From contig NZ_CP114285.2 of NCBI RefSeq assembly GCF_027111255.2, positions 806,001 to 870,000 on the forward strand: a DNA stretch of 64,000 nt, written 5' to 3'. The stretch is from Flavobacterium flavigenum. Lineage in GTDB: Bacteria > Bacteroidota > Bacteroidia > Flavobacteriales > Flavobacteriaceae. A program made the translations under genes and the position numbers. The first letter of the stretch is position 1; every line of letters starts with the position of its first letter. Below the pieces are notes generated by a model that saw nothing but the letters and a program-made list of their open reading frames with translations, made no database searches and was not told the DNA's origin. Positions 46,913 through 55,411 of the stretch are shown one piece after another.

Positions 46913-47326
46913 TTATTGAGAAATTAACTCATTTATACTCCAGTATTCAATCATTTTTTTTATTTTATCAACATATTCCTCATATTTCAGTGGTTTAAGC
47001 ATGTATCCGGCTATACCTATTCTGTAAAACTCCAGAACATCTTTATGATTATTAGAAGTAGTCAATACTATAGCAGGTATGTACTTTAAAACATCATCCG
47101 CTTTCAGAATACCTAAAAATTCAATACCGTTTATTTTGGGCATATTGAGGTCCAATACAATTATATCAGGAATAATTACCTTGTCTTTCAGTATTGTAAG
47201 TGCTTCTTCACCATTATTCGCCTCTATTATTTTATGAACCTGTTCCAAGTTTGCTAAAACCCTATTAAATTTCATAATCTCAATAGCATCGTCTTCTATT
47301 AGTAATATATTTAATGACTTTGACAT
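46913..47326 (-). CDS. Single-domain response regulator
   Basis: CheY-like receiver of 137 residues: LLIEDDAIEI, phospho-acceptor aspartate in VLDLNMPKING, conserved LTTS and LKPLKY (lysine). No output domain. It is the first gene of the H-NOX operon with nine bases before the H-NOX start, so it likely receives phosphate from one of the two kinases and passes it on by binding a partner. Confidence 0.92.
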   Translation of the reverse strand: MSKSLNILLIEDDAIEIMKFNRVLANLEQVHKIIEANNGEEALTILKDKVIIPDIIVLDLNMPKINGIEFLGILKADDVLKYIPAIVLTTSNNHKDVLEFYRIGIAGYMLKPLKYEEYVDKIKKMIEYWSINELISQ

Positions 47327-47696
47327 GTAGTTTCTATATAAATATTAGTTATCAAATTTAATTATAGCTTGGCTTATTATGTACATAAATTCGGTCAGCT
47401 GTATAAAACTGTAGTTGAATGGTATCTATTTGCCGTTAAACTGAAATAAAGAAAATAAATCATTTATCTTAAATTGATGCCTTTTTGGAAACATATAGAA
47501 TATATAAATCGTACTAAAACAAGCAGTTATATCATGCTTTTTATGAGCATTGCAAATAAGGGATTTTTATCTCCCAATTTAACAGAAAAAGTAAAAAATC
47601 AAGAGCTTATATACCTGTTAACGATTCTCAATGTCTATTCGTCTACAAAAACGAACTAATTATCTAATAGTTAAGATAAAAAAGTAAAAAGCAACC

Positions 47697-47797
47697 GACA
47701 TTTGTAATGTAATAATTGCATAGTCCCCCAACAAAAATTATTATCCAAAAACAATTTTAGTTAAGTAAAAGCTCCTCGCCACAAGGGGCTTTTTTTA
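47697..47797 (+). ncRNA. Candidate small RNA, copy 1
   Basis: Conserved core ending in a terminator hairpin. A box GACATTTG at 47697 differs from the TAnnTTTG consensus by one base. The inferred RNA would start near 47710 and carry a C-rich, unpaired-looking stretch (TAGTCCCCCAACAAAAA), which suits base pairing to G-rich target sites. The exact ends are guesses. Confidence 0.45.
47767..47797 (+). terminator. Terminator of small-RNA candidate, copy 1
   Basis: AAAAGCTCCT pairs with AGGGGCTTTT (one G-U pair), followed by a run of Ts. Loop CGCCACA. Confidence 0.8.
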
Positions 47798-47949
47798 TTT
47801 TTTTGCAAATGAAATCCTCTACTCAATTTTAACAGAAACCGGATCACTTACAAACAATCAATTATGCTTGTCAACGATTTTCAAATACCATTAGTCTACA
47901 CTAAAAAGCTAATCATCTAATAGTTAAGATAAAAAAGTAAAAAGCAACC

Positions 47950-48048
47950 GACATTTGTAATGTAATAATTGCATAGTCCCCCAACAAAAATTATTATCCA
48001 AAAACAATTTTAGTTAAGTAAAAGCTCCTCGTCACAAGGAGCTTTTAT
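47950..48048 (+). ncRNA. Candidate small RNA, copy 2
   Basis: Second copy of the core 253 bases downstream, identical until the terminator hairpin, where two bases differ without disturbing the stem. Confidence 0.45.
48020..48048 (+). terminator. Terminator of small-RNA candidate, copy 2
   Basis: AAAAGCTCCT pairs perfectly with AGGAGCTTTT. Compared with copy 1, the G-U pair is an A-U pair and the loop has one change. The T tract is shorter (TTTTAT). Confidence 0.7.
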
Positions 48049-48299
48049 CATTCCATTTTCAAAAAAAATTGGTTCAAAATCAGCAAAATAATTGATTTCT
48101 GTAAGATTCTAAATGTTACAGTTGAAGACTAACAATTTTTAGATTTATTAGAAAAGTGGAATAAATCATGGTCAGCTTTTTTTAAATACCTATAATAGAC
48201 TTTCCACAACTTGTTGTATTCGGAAAGAATTTAGAGGATTTTAAAAAAACACTCGCAGTCAAATAATAAAATTTGTTTAACAGTTAATAATTAATTCAA

Positions 48300-48695
48300 A
48301 TGAAAAATTCAAATTTAAAAATATTAATAGCGGAAGACGACGTATTATTAACAAAAATCCTGAAATATATTTTAGAAAAAGAAGGATATCAGGTAAAATG
48401 CTGCTCAAATGGTCTAAATGCCATAAAGAAAATTTCGGAATTTTTACCAGACTTGATAATTACAGATATCATTCTGCCCTTACGTTCAGGATTAGAAATT
48501 ATTTCGTATTCAAAAGAAAATTTTGAACATATACCAATGATTGTACTTTCTTGTTTAGGTCAAGAAGAAGCAACCGTTTTAAAAGCTTTTAACTTAGGAG
48601 TAGATGATTTTGTATCTAAGCCATTTAAGCCAAATTTATTATTACTACGATTAGAACGTTTAATTTCCAAATCAAAACAAGTAATGATTGCATAG
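48300..48695 (+). CDS. Single-domain response regulator
   Basis: Receiver of 131 residues with KILIAEDDVLLTKIL, phospho-acceptor aspartate in LIITDIILPLRSG, the conserved Ser in VLSCLG and SKPFKP lysine. No output domain. It is transcribed away from the H-NOX operon and followed 200 bases later by a GAF histidine kinase, which may be its partner. Upstream, TAAAATTTG resembles the -7 box with one extra base. Confidence 0.9.
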   Translation: MKNSNLKILIAEDDVLLTKILKYILEKEGYQVKCCSNGLNAIKKISEFLPDLIITDIILPLRSGLEIISYSKENFEHIPMIVLSCLGQEEATVLKAFNLGVDDFVSKPFKPNLLLLRLERLISKSKQVMIA

Positions 48696-48900
48696 GCTAT
48701 ATTCATCGCGACTAGAGATGTAAAGATTTTAGTAAAAAATTTGAGTCAAACTTTTATCTTGTTTACTGTTGCAATAACTTAAAACTATAAAATTTTTAAA
48801 AACTTGAATATGGCAACAAAAATTTAGTAATTTCATACTATGAAATAATTTTACTGATACAGAAAACTAATTTTCAACACATTAAAGTAAAACCTCTTGT

Positions 48901-50115
48901 ATGCATAAACCTGAAATCCCTGTCAATGAAAATCTCCGTTCAAAATCCTTAAAGGAGTATAATATACTTGATACACTCGAAGAAGAAGAGTATGATGCCC
49001 TGACGAAAATAGCAGCTCAAATTTGTGGCACTCCCATCGCATTAGTAAGTTTAATAGATGACAACCGACAATGGTTTAAATCACACTATGGCTTAGATGC
49101 AACTCAAACACCAAGGGATTTTTCTTTTTGTGCACATGCCATAAATTCACCAAATGAATTATTTATTATTCCGGATGCCACTAAAGACGAAAGGTTTTTT
49201 GATAATCCATTAACAACTAATGATCCTAATGTAATATTTTATGCTGGAGCCCCTTTAAATACGAAGGACGGTTATGCCTTAGGAACCCTTTGTGTCATTG
49301 ATACAAAACCTAGAGAAGATCTTACAGAAGGCCAAAAAGAAGCCTTAAGAGCACTGGGAAATCAAGTAATATCACAACTTGAACTTCGAAAAAAGAATAG
49401 ATTTCTAGAAGAGTTAAACAATGAAATCAGTAGAAAAAACACTCAGTTAAGTCAATTTGCCCATCGCCTTACGCATGATTTAAAAGTTCCGATTAGTGGG
49501 ATAAACTCACTAATAACTTTTATAAAAGAAGATTACAAAACGCTCATTACAAATACTGAACTTGAAGAATGGATTGATTTGATCTATTCCAGAAATGAAT
49601 ATATGGACTTTTTAATTAATGGAATTTTAGAATATACTAAAGTTACTAATGATGAAATTTATTTTGAAGATTTTAATGTAGAAGATATAGTTCAATATAT
49701 ACTGAGCAACGGTATCCTACATACACCAACTCATGTTAATTACATTAATTGTGATGTCATTATAAAACATTCTAAAATAGGTTTTGTGCAAATTATTCAA
49801 AATCTCCTATCTAATACAATAAAACATACGGATAAAAAAGAATGCTGTGTTTGGCTGACATTCACAGAAAACGAATCCAACTATTCTTTTAGATTTGAAG
49901 ACAATGGGCCTGGTATACCACAAGAATATTGGGAAAAGGTTTTTGAATTGTTTGAAACTGTAAATTCAAAATTTACTAAGAATTCAGGTATTGGTTTAGC
50001 AACAGTCAGAGCAATATTAGACAGGACAGAAGGCAGTATTTTTTTACAAAAAAGAGAAAATAATCAAGAAGGCGTTTGTTTTTGTTTTGTTTTGCCAAAA
50101 CAGCCTAAGATTTAA
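48901..50115 (+). CDS. GAF-domain sensor histidine kinase
   Basis: Soluble kinase of 404 residues. Residues about 20-170 form a GAF domain (YNILDTLEEEEYDALTKIAAQICG, QWFKSHYGL, FCAHAI, FYAGAPLNTKDGYALGTLCVID), followed by HisKA with FAHRLTHDLKVPISGI at about 195-260 and HATPase to the end (IIQNLLSNTIKHTDK, FEDNGPGIP, SGIGLATVRAI). The GAF ligand is unknown. It faces the same way as the receiver gene upstream. Confidence 0.9.
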   Translation: MHKPEIPVNENLRSKSLKEYNILDTLEEEEYDALTKIAAQICGTPIALVSLIDDNRQWFKSHYGLDATQTPRDFSFCAHAINSPNELFIIPDATKDERFFDNPLTTNDPNVIFYAGAPLNTKDGYALGTLCVIDTKPREDLTEGQKEALRALGNQVISQLELRKKNRFLEELNNEISRKNTQLSQFAHRLTHDLKVPISGINSLITFIKEDYKTLITNTELEEWIDLIYSRNEYMDFLINGILEYTKVTNDEIYFEDFNVEDIVQYILSNGILHTPTHVNYINCDVIIKHSKIGFVQIIQNLLSNTIKHTDKKECCVWLTFTENESNYSFRFEDNGPGIPQEYWEKVFELFETVNSKFTKNSGIGLATVRAILDRTEGSIFLQKRENNQEGVCFCFVLPKQPKI

Positions 50116-50257
50116 TTTAAATACTGTTTTTAGCAACTCACTTATCTTATATCCATCAAAATGTGCTGAAGAACTTAATAACTAAAATTAAGATTTTTTA
50201 CTTAATACCTTGATAGGTTTGGCATTTTCAGGATTTAGGAAATTATCAATTTGAATC

Positions 50258-50698
50258 TTACTGCAATTTTATAGATTCACACAAGTACACTTCTTTTCTA
50301 AGCCCACTACTTGAAAATCGATGATTGCGCTTGTTAAAAACCAACTGAATTTCCATATTTTCACAATATTTTCGGCCTGTAAAATTCACGTTTCGATATT
50401 CGTCTCCCAAAATGCGAACATCAACTGGTAGTGCCTGGAGAATATCTTCGAGATCCATTTCAGTTGTATATGGGATTATTTCGTCAACAAATTTGCAAGC
50501 CTTTAATTGAATGTAACGTTCTACAACTGTCTGAGTAGGTTTGTTTTTTTCTGGTCGGTCTATCGTGGGATCAGTCTGTAATCCAACAATCAAGTAATCA
50601 CAATGCATTTTTACTTCTTCAAGCATACGAACATGCCCTGCATGCAATAAGTCGAATGAACTAAATGTAATTCCTATTTTTTTCTTTGCTGACTTCAT
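50258..50698 (-). CDS. Cytidylyltransferase-family nucleotidyltransferase (TagD-like)
   Basis: Protein of 146 residues of the cytidylyltransferase fold. IGITFSSFDLLHAGHVRMLEEVK carries the HxGH (His-Ala-Gly-His) catalytic motif and SSSGLRKEV corresponds to the second nucleotide-binding motif. This family makes CDP-glycerol or related activated alcohols or sugars (glycerol-3-phosphate cytidylyltransferase-like, RfaE-like). A link to the exopolysaccharide cluster 8 kb away is possible but not shown. It is a single gene, convergent with the GAF kinase gene. Confidence 0.85.
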   Translation of the reverse strand: MKSAKKKIGITFSSFDLLHAGHVRMLEEVKMHCDYLIVGLQTDPTIDRPEKNKPTQTVVERYIQLKACKFVDEIIPYTTEMDLEDILQALPVDVRILGDEYRNVNFTGRKYCENMEIQLVFNKRNHRFSSSGLRKEVYLCESIKLQ

Positions 50699-51022
50699 AT
50701 TAAATTTTATTAATTATTATAAAAAATGTACTATTATATTTTCACAAACTTCTTTTCGCATTAATTCTGATACAAATCTATTTCTATTGCATATATACAA
50801 GTACATTTTTAGATAAATAGAATATGTATGTCGACCAATGGTAATTTACTATGGATATATTAAAATCACAGAATTAAATAAGAGAATCTCTATCATTAAA
50901 AAAATTAGTATATTTACTACAACACATTTGACTTAACTATTGAATAGTCAGAGACCTATATAAAAAAATCTGTTTTTTATAATTAGGTAGTTAAATAAAC
51001 AAATTGATTATCTTTATTTGTG
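50699..51022. other. Divergent upstream region of cytidylyltransferase and Hpt genes
   Basis: About 320 bases, AT-rich, with no gene seen. It must contain both promoters, but no full TAnnTTTG match was found. Confidence 0.4.
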
Positions 51023-51355
51023 ATGCTTATGGAACAGCCAAATCTTAACTACGTGAATAATCTGTGTGGGAATGATATGGCTTTTAAGCAATTAATCATT
51101 ATTACCCTAAAAAAAGAACTACCGCTCGAAATAAAAGAATACCAAAATAAAATTCAGAATAATAATTTTACAGCTACAGCAGAAATTATTCATAAGATAA
51201 AACATAAAATCATTATTCTTGGAATGGAAAAAAGTTATTATCTTGCTGAAGAGTTCGAAATTAACTTACAAAAAACACAAGCTTTCAAAAACGAAGTAAA
51301 AGTAGGTTTTGATGAAGTACTTAATAAAATGCAAGACTTTGTTGATTCACTATAA
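51023..51355 (+). CDS. Hpt-domain-like phosphotransfer protein
   Basis: Small helical protein of about 110 residues. Starts GTG 51020, ATG 51023 and ATG 51029 are all possible, and the last gives MEQPNLNYVNN. It has the Hpt layout: FKQLIIITLKKELPLEIKEY, then TAEIIHKIKHKIIILGM with the candidate phospho-histidine (usual motif HxLKG), then a final helix (VLNKMQDFV). The gene is 10 bases upstream of the LytTR regulator gene, so the two are one operon and phosphate may pass between kinase and regulator through this protein. Confidence 0.7.
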   Translation: MLMEQPNLNYVNNLCGNDMAFKQLIIITLKKELPLEIKEYQNKIQNNNFTATAEIIHKIKHKIIILGMEKSYYLAEEFEINLQKTQAFKNEVKVGFDEVLNKMQDFVDSL

Positions 51356-51365
51356 ATCTAACTAG

Positions 51366-52094
51366 ATGAATTGTATTTTAATAGATGATGAAGCGTTGGC
51401 TAGGGCAATTATTGGTCAGATGATTGCAAACCATCCTGCTTTAAATTTTTTAGAGGAATTTCAAAATGCAATGGAAGCTTTAAAGTTTCTTAATCAAAGT
51501 ACTATTCCGGTAGATATTATTTTTTTAGATATACATATGCCCGGCTTTACAGGCTTTGATTTTATTCAAACCACTAAAAATCCGCCTTTAGTTATTCTGA
51601 TAACATCTGATAGAAATTTTGCTATAGAAGCTTTTGAATATAAATGTATTGTAGATTATTTGGTAAAACCAATTACCGAGGAGCGCTTTTTAAAAGCAAT
51701 AAATAAAATCGAAGAAAAAATGCTTAAATTGCCTCCATCACCTCAAAATTCTGATCCGTATTTTATACAACCTTCTGATACTGAAACTGATTTTTATATA
51801 AACATCGACCGAAGACTTATAAAAATAAACATTGCATCTATTAACTTAATTGAGGCTAAAGGAGATTATATCCTGATAAAAACTGAAGGTAAAAATTATA
51901 CTGTACATTCTACTTTAAAAAAAATAGAAGATAAACTTCCTGTATCTTCTTTTTTAAAAGTACACCGAACTTATATAATTAATGTAAAAAAGATAATCGA
52001 TATCGAAGATAATAGTGTTCTAATTGCAAAAGATGTAGTTCCGGTGAGCAGATCAAATAGACCAGAACTCATGAAGAGACTTAATATGCTATAA
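51366..52094 (+). CDS. LytTR-family response regulator
   Basis: Response regulator of 242 residues. The N-terminal receiver has CILIDDEALARAIIGQM, IIFLDIHMPGFTG (phospho-acceptor Asp), ITSD and VDYLVKPI (Lys). The C-terminal LytTR DNA-binding domain covers about 140-242 (INLIEAKGDYILIKTEGKNYTVHSTLKKIEDKL, FLKVHRTYIINVKKI). It ends immediately before decayed remnants of a thioredoxin/DUF3570 operon, which might once have been a target. Confidence 0.93.
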   Translation: MNCILIDDEALARAIIGQMIANHPALNFLEEFQNAMEALKFLNQSTIPVDIIFLDIHMPGFTGFDFIQTTKNPPLVILITSDRNFAIEAFEYKCIVDYLVKPITEERFLKAINKIEEKMLKLPPSPQNSDPYFIQPSDTETDFYINIDRRLIKINIASINLIEAKGDYILIKTEGKNYTVHSTLKKIEDKLPVSSFLKVHRTYIINVKKIIDIEDNSVLIAKDVVPVSRSNRPELMKRLNML

Positions 52095-52119
52095 ATGTAC
52101 TCATTTTAGTCAATTTTAT

Positions 52120-52552
52120 AAAGCGCTACCAATTTCCTTTACTGCCTGCTAGCCATATTGACAGTAACTCCTGTAAATTGGGAACCTGACTTTAATAATA
52201 AAAAAAAAATAAAAAGGAAAAACACGAACTTATTCTCCTCAATTTCTCAAGATCGTATTCGTGTGTCCGTGTATTGTTCTTCGCAGGGATTATTTAGAGA
52301 GCACGGTATTTACTGATATAGCAAACTCAAATTAGTATTGGTAAATCCTGATTTTCCTAGAAAGAAGAAAAATCGATACATCAAAACAGGTAAAACGTAC
52401 GAAGATTTAGCCGAAATTTATACCAAAGAAGGAAATTTCCATCTTACTTTTCTTCTTGATGCCAGGAAAGTATCAAAACCTGGCACGCTGAAACTACACC
52501 TGATGAGTGGATTACCTAAATAAAGGTAATCTTTGATAAGAAAAAATAACAT
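52120..52552 (+). pseudogene. Decayed paralogue of the thioredoxin-fold gene at 58.7 kb
   Basis: Reading frames here match the intact protein piece by piece: VTPVNWEPDFNN...KEKHELILLNFSRS (against PGTIKWEADF...EQHRLILLNFSGS), then RRDYLESTVFTD (RRDYLENPGFTE), then KLVLVNPDFPRKKKN (KLVLVNADFPRKKKN) and LAEIYTKEGNFHLTFLLDA (LAEIYNKEGSFPLTLLLDA). At least two frameshifts and stop codons separate the pieces, and the WCGPC active site is destroyed (SYSCVRV or shifted). A short frame at 52338-52523 is just one piece and is not a gene. Confidence 0.9.
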
Positions 52553-52564
52553 ATTTAAGGAGAA

Positions 52565-52712
52565 CTAAATATTTTAAACCATACGGATAACATACAGCAA
52601 CTGAACATTGGAGTACCCTGGATACACGTAGCGGTCTTTATACAAGAACTACTAATATGACATCCGACATTTATTAGCATTAACATCAAGTATAAATAGT
52701 CAAAACTAAATT
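52565..52712 (+). pseudogene. Decayed 3' end of a DUF3570 gene
   Basis: The frame reads KYFKPYG, stop, HTATEHWSTL...NMTSDI and, after a frameshift, SINIKYK-stop. The intact DUF3570 protein (60325-61506) has KYFKPYGAHTA, LKHWNTLEI, NNLTSDIISLNIKYK-stop. An internal deletion joins TA to HW. It directly follows the thioredoxin remnant, with the ApbE and DUF4266 genes missing in between. Confidence 0.85.
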
Positions 52713-53176
52713 AAAATTAACTTTATAAAAAACCATAAAAGTCAATGGCCCTTGGTGGTTTATAATTTTGGTGAATGATAAGAGTATTTAATCTAATAGC
52801 ATCTAAATGTCTTATAAAAAGATAAAAAAACAACACAGGTATATATTAATTTATAAATTTGCTTCAACCACTGAATTAATGTGTTCTTAAAAAAGATGTT
52901 TTTACAGTTTAACAAAATTCAGCATTCTATTAAAAAAGGATAAGTTTGTTTGTTTTTATTTCGTTTTATTTTGTTCGGATTTGTATTTTTTTTGTACCTC
53001 AAGATCTGAAAACCTTATTAAACACTGAGTTGTTAATTTCTGTATCGAAAAATAGAAAGGCAAATATCACAAACTAAAAAAACCTCTGCAGTTTCAGTGC
53101 AGAGGTTTTTTTACAAGTACCTAAATTCACTATTTTACTTCACTCAAATGAAATTTTAGCTTAAACATTTTGATAT
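52713..53176. other. Intergenic region after the pseudogenes
   Basis: AT-rich, with a strong bidirectional hairpin at its right end (53079-53113). A stretch TTTGTATTTTTTTTG near 52980-53000 hints at a plus-strand promoter and a short transcript, but this is weak. Confidence 0.4.
53079..53113 (-). terminator. Terminator downstream of the GH29 gene (bidirectional)
   Basis: AACCTCTGCA / TGCAGAGGTT stem with a 7-base loop, flanked by A6 and T7, so it works on both strands. It lies about 65 bases after the fucosidase stop codon. Confidence 0.85.
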
Positions 53177-54922
53177 TTATTGTATTTCAAAAGCTATTGC
53201 TGTGTTAAATGGCATATTTTGAGGACATGTAATCACTAAACCTTCATCGCTTTGTGTCCATTTTAATTTATGTTTATAGCCCAGCAACTTAACATTCACA
53301 ATTTTTTTTTCATAATTCTTCTCATTTTTAGCAAGAGATTTAATTTTTATTTGACTATTCGGAGCTGGTACATTCATGCAAAAAGCATATAGTTTTTTGT
53401 TTTTACCTACTGTAAATCGGATATCCTGATTATTAAATTTGAATTCAGCCTGGTTTCGGCCTAATTTTCCTCCTGGGAGCATTTTCAATTTTCCATTAAC
53501 CATTTCTCCTTCAGCAGGAATTACCCAGGCGTGACTTCCATAAACACCTTCTCCATTAATACGCATCCAGTTCCCTACTTCTTTCAGCATCTTTTGACTC
53601 TCTTCATTAATAGAACCGTCTGGCAATAGAGAAATACATATTGCAGCATTTCCATCACGTGCAATGGCTTCAATTATATAACGAATCATCATTCCAGAAT
53701 CATAGGTAAAATTCGGCGCATAAAACCAGTCTCCAACAGGAGCTTCAGCAATCCACGGCTGGTCTTTTTTAATCTCTGCCGGAATACCAAATTCCTCTGT
53801 ATTCACTGTGCCATTAGTTTTGTGACGAAACTTAACTATACTAAAAGTATTTACTTTTCCGCGGCGTTGCAAAGCAGTATTATAAAAATCAGCCATAACG
53901 CTTTGCATTGCATTTGCTTTTATACCTGTTCCTGTTCCATCACCGTTAAATGGCCCCTGGACAGTTCCATCAGTATAAATAAAATCGGGATCATAATTTT
54001 TTACAACATCCATCATTCTTAAAGCCCAATTTGTCGTATACCATTTCGCATAATCTAAATGATTACTAAAAATTCCTGCCGGCGGCGGAGACCACTCTGA
54101 ATCAGCACTCTGCTCTACACCTTTGTATTCTCTTAAATCGATACCATAAAGCATTTTTGGATCATATCCTTCCCACCATTTTCCTTTACCATCGGCAAGA
54201 GTAAGATGACCATCATAAGGAATTCCTTTTTTAGCTCCCTCTTTATCACTTCCAAATGCTGTTTGCCACCACCACCATGTATATTCATGATGGAAAGTTA
54301 CTCCATATCGCATTCCGGCTGCTTTACAGGCTTTTGCCCATTCACCAATCAAATCTCTCTTAGGGCCAATATTTACCGAATTCCATGGCTGGTATTTAGA
54401 ATTCCATAAATCGTAATTATCATGATGCACACCCTGAATCATTAAAAAACGTGCACCCGCATCTTTGTAAATTTTTGTCAGTTTTTCAGGATCCAGCTTT
54501 GTTGGATTCCAGTCACGCAAAACTTCTTTATATCCTGATTCCGAAGGATGACCATACTTTTTGATATGGTTTTGATATGCTAATTTATCCTTTTTATAAA
54601 GGTTACGCGCATACCAATCTCCACTTTCTCCGGCTGCTTGCGGTCCAAAATGGACCCATATTCCAAACTTTGCATCACGAAGCCAATCAGGCTCACCAGG
54701 ATAATTTTTCTCTATAGATTCCCAGGTAGGCTCAAAAGGTCCTTTTGTAATTGGCAAATCTAATTTTACTTCTTGAAATGTTTCCAAATCTCCCATTGGA
54801 ACAGTATTAACAGCTAATGGAGTTCGTACAGCAGGTATAGGGTTTTTATCCTGAGCATTAGCAAAAAGCCCAATAAAGAATATCATATAAAATATTGTCT
54901 TTTTCGAAAATTTTCTGGTCAT
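53177..54922 (-). CDS. GH29 alpha-L-fucosidase-like secreted protein
   Basis: Exported protein of 581 residues with signal peptide (ending LFANAQ). The catalytic barrel fits GH29: WLRDAKFGIWVHFGPQA, WNPTKLDPEKLTKIYKDAGARFLMIQGVHHDNYDLWNS, GMRYGVTFHHEY and DFIYTDG, where Asp318 is the likely nucleophile. GH29 enzymes remove L-fucose from glycans. The acid/base residue cannot be placed with certainty. Many Bacteroidota have diverged GH29 proteins with other specificities, so the substrate is open. It is a single gene with a clear terminator, not next to a SusC/SusD pair. Confidence 0.85.
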   Translation of the reverse strand: MTRKFSKKTIFYMIFFIGLFANAQDKNPIPAVRTPLAVNTVPMGDLETFQEVKLDLPITKGPFEPTWESIEKNYPGEPDWLRDAKFGIWVHFGPQAAGESGDWYARNLYKKDKLAYQNHIKKYGHPSESGYKEVLRDWNPTKLDPEKLTKIYKDAGARFLMIQGVHHDNYDLWNSKYQPWNSVNIGPKRDLIGEWAKACKAAGMRYGVTFHHEYTWWWWQTAFGSDKEGAKKGIPYDGHLTLADGKGKWWEGYDPKMLYGIDLREYKGVEQSADSEWSPPPAGIFSNHLDYAKWYTTNWALRMMDVVKNYDPDFIYTDGTVQGPFNGDGTGTGIKANAMQSVMADFYNTALQRRGKVNTFSIVKFRHKTNGTVNTEEFGIPAEIKKDQPWIAEAPVGDWFYAPNFTYDSGMMIRYIIEAIARDGNAAICISLLPDGSINEESQKMLKEVGNWMRINGEGVYGSHAWVIPAEGEMVNGKLKMLPGGKLGRNQAEFKFNNQDIRFTVGKNKKLYAFCMNVPAPNSQIKIKSLAKNEKNYEKKIVNVKLLGYKHKLKWTQSDEGLVITCPQNMPFNTAIAFEIQ

Positions 54923-55411
54923 AATTTGTTTGGTTTAAATAGCTATAAAGTCGTTTATAAAAAAAGCTTAATTATATATTTACGTTTTTATCAGTTATTA
55001 AATAAAACAAACTAGAAAAAACCGATAAATTTGAAGTATAAAAAACATAAATTATTGATATACTTTGAATTAAAATCATATATATCACCTATAAAATTTC
55101 ATTCCTGATCTATTTTATCCTTTTCTTAAAAATGAGGTAAAACAAATTTATAATTCACATGAATCAAGTATATTATTCAAAAACGATTTTTTATTATATA
55201 AAAACGTTTTTATTAGATAATTTTTAACTTTTCAGATTAATGATCTACTTAAGAAGTTTTATTTATGAATGACAAAACGGCTTGAAAAACTGATAGAAAA
55301 TAAAAATTGAATGTATAACATTAAAATCCAGATCTTTCTGTCGCTAAATTTTAAAATTGGTTATATTTAGTTATTGTGGCTTGTACAACCCTATTATTTG
55401 AAGATTAAATA
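54923..55411. other. Divergent upstream region of GH29 and SMP-30-like genes
   Basis: About 490 bases of AT-rich sequence with the promoters of both genes. TTATATTTAG near 55362 is close to the -7 consensus for the plus-strand gene. No gene seen. Confidence 0.4.

Larger units (their letters stand above)
47572..48050 (+). repeat. Tandem duplication, two units 253 bases apart
   Basis: Copy 1 (about 47572-47797) and copy 2 (about 47822-48048). The inner 117 bases starting ATCTAATAG (47662 and 47915) are identical, followed by two changes in the hairpin. The upstream parts are only loosely similar (for example TTAACGATTCTCAA versus TCAACGATTTTCAA). Confidence 0.85.
47327..48299. other. Intergenic region with duplicated small-RNA-like element
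   Basis: Nearly 1 kb between divergent receiver genes. It contains a tandem duplication (units about 253 bases apart) that ends in two hairpin terminators, described separately. An upstream 61-codon frame at 47474 is not convincing. Confidence 0.6.

Noticed and set aside
47474..47659. Plus-strand frame of 61 codons before the duplicated element
   Set aside because: It uses a TTG or ATG without other support, has AT-rich residue use, and overlaps the diverged part of the duplication, where the second copy has no matching frame.
52338..52523. Plus-strand frame of 61 codons (MVNPDFPRKKKN)
   Set aside because: It is one fragment of the decayed thioredoxin-like gene, starting at a TTG inside the former coding sequence, not an intact gene.
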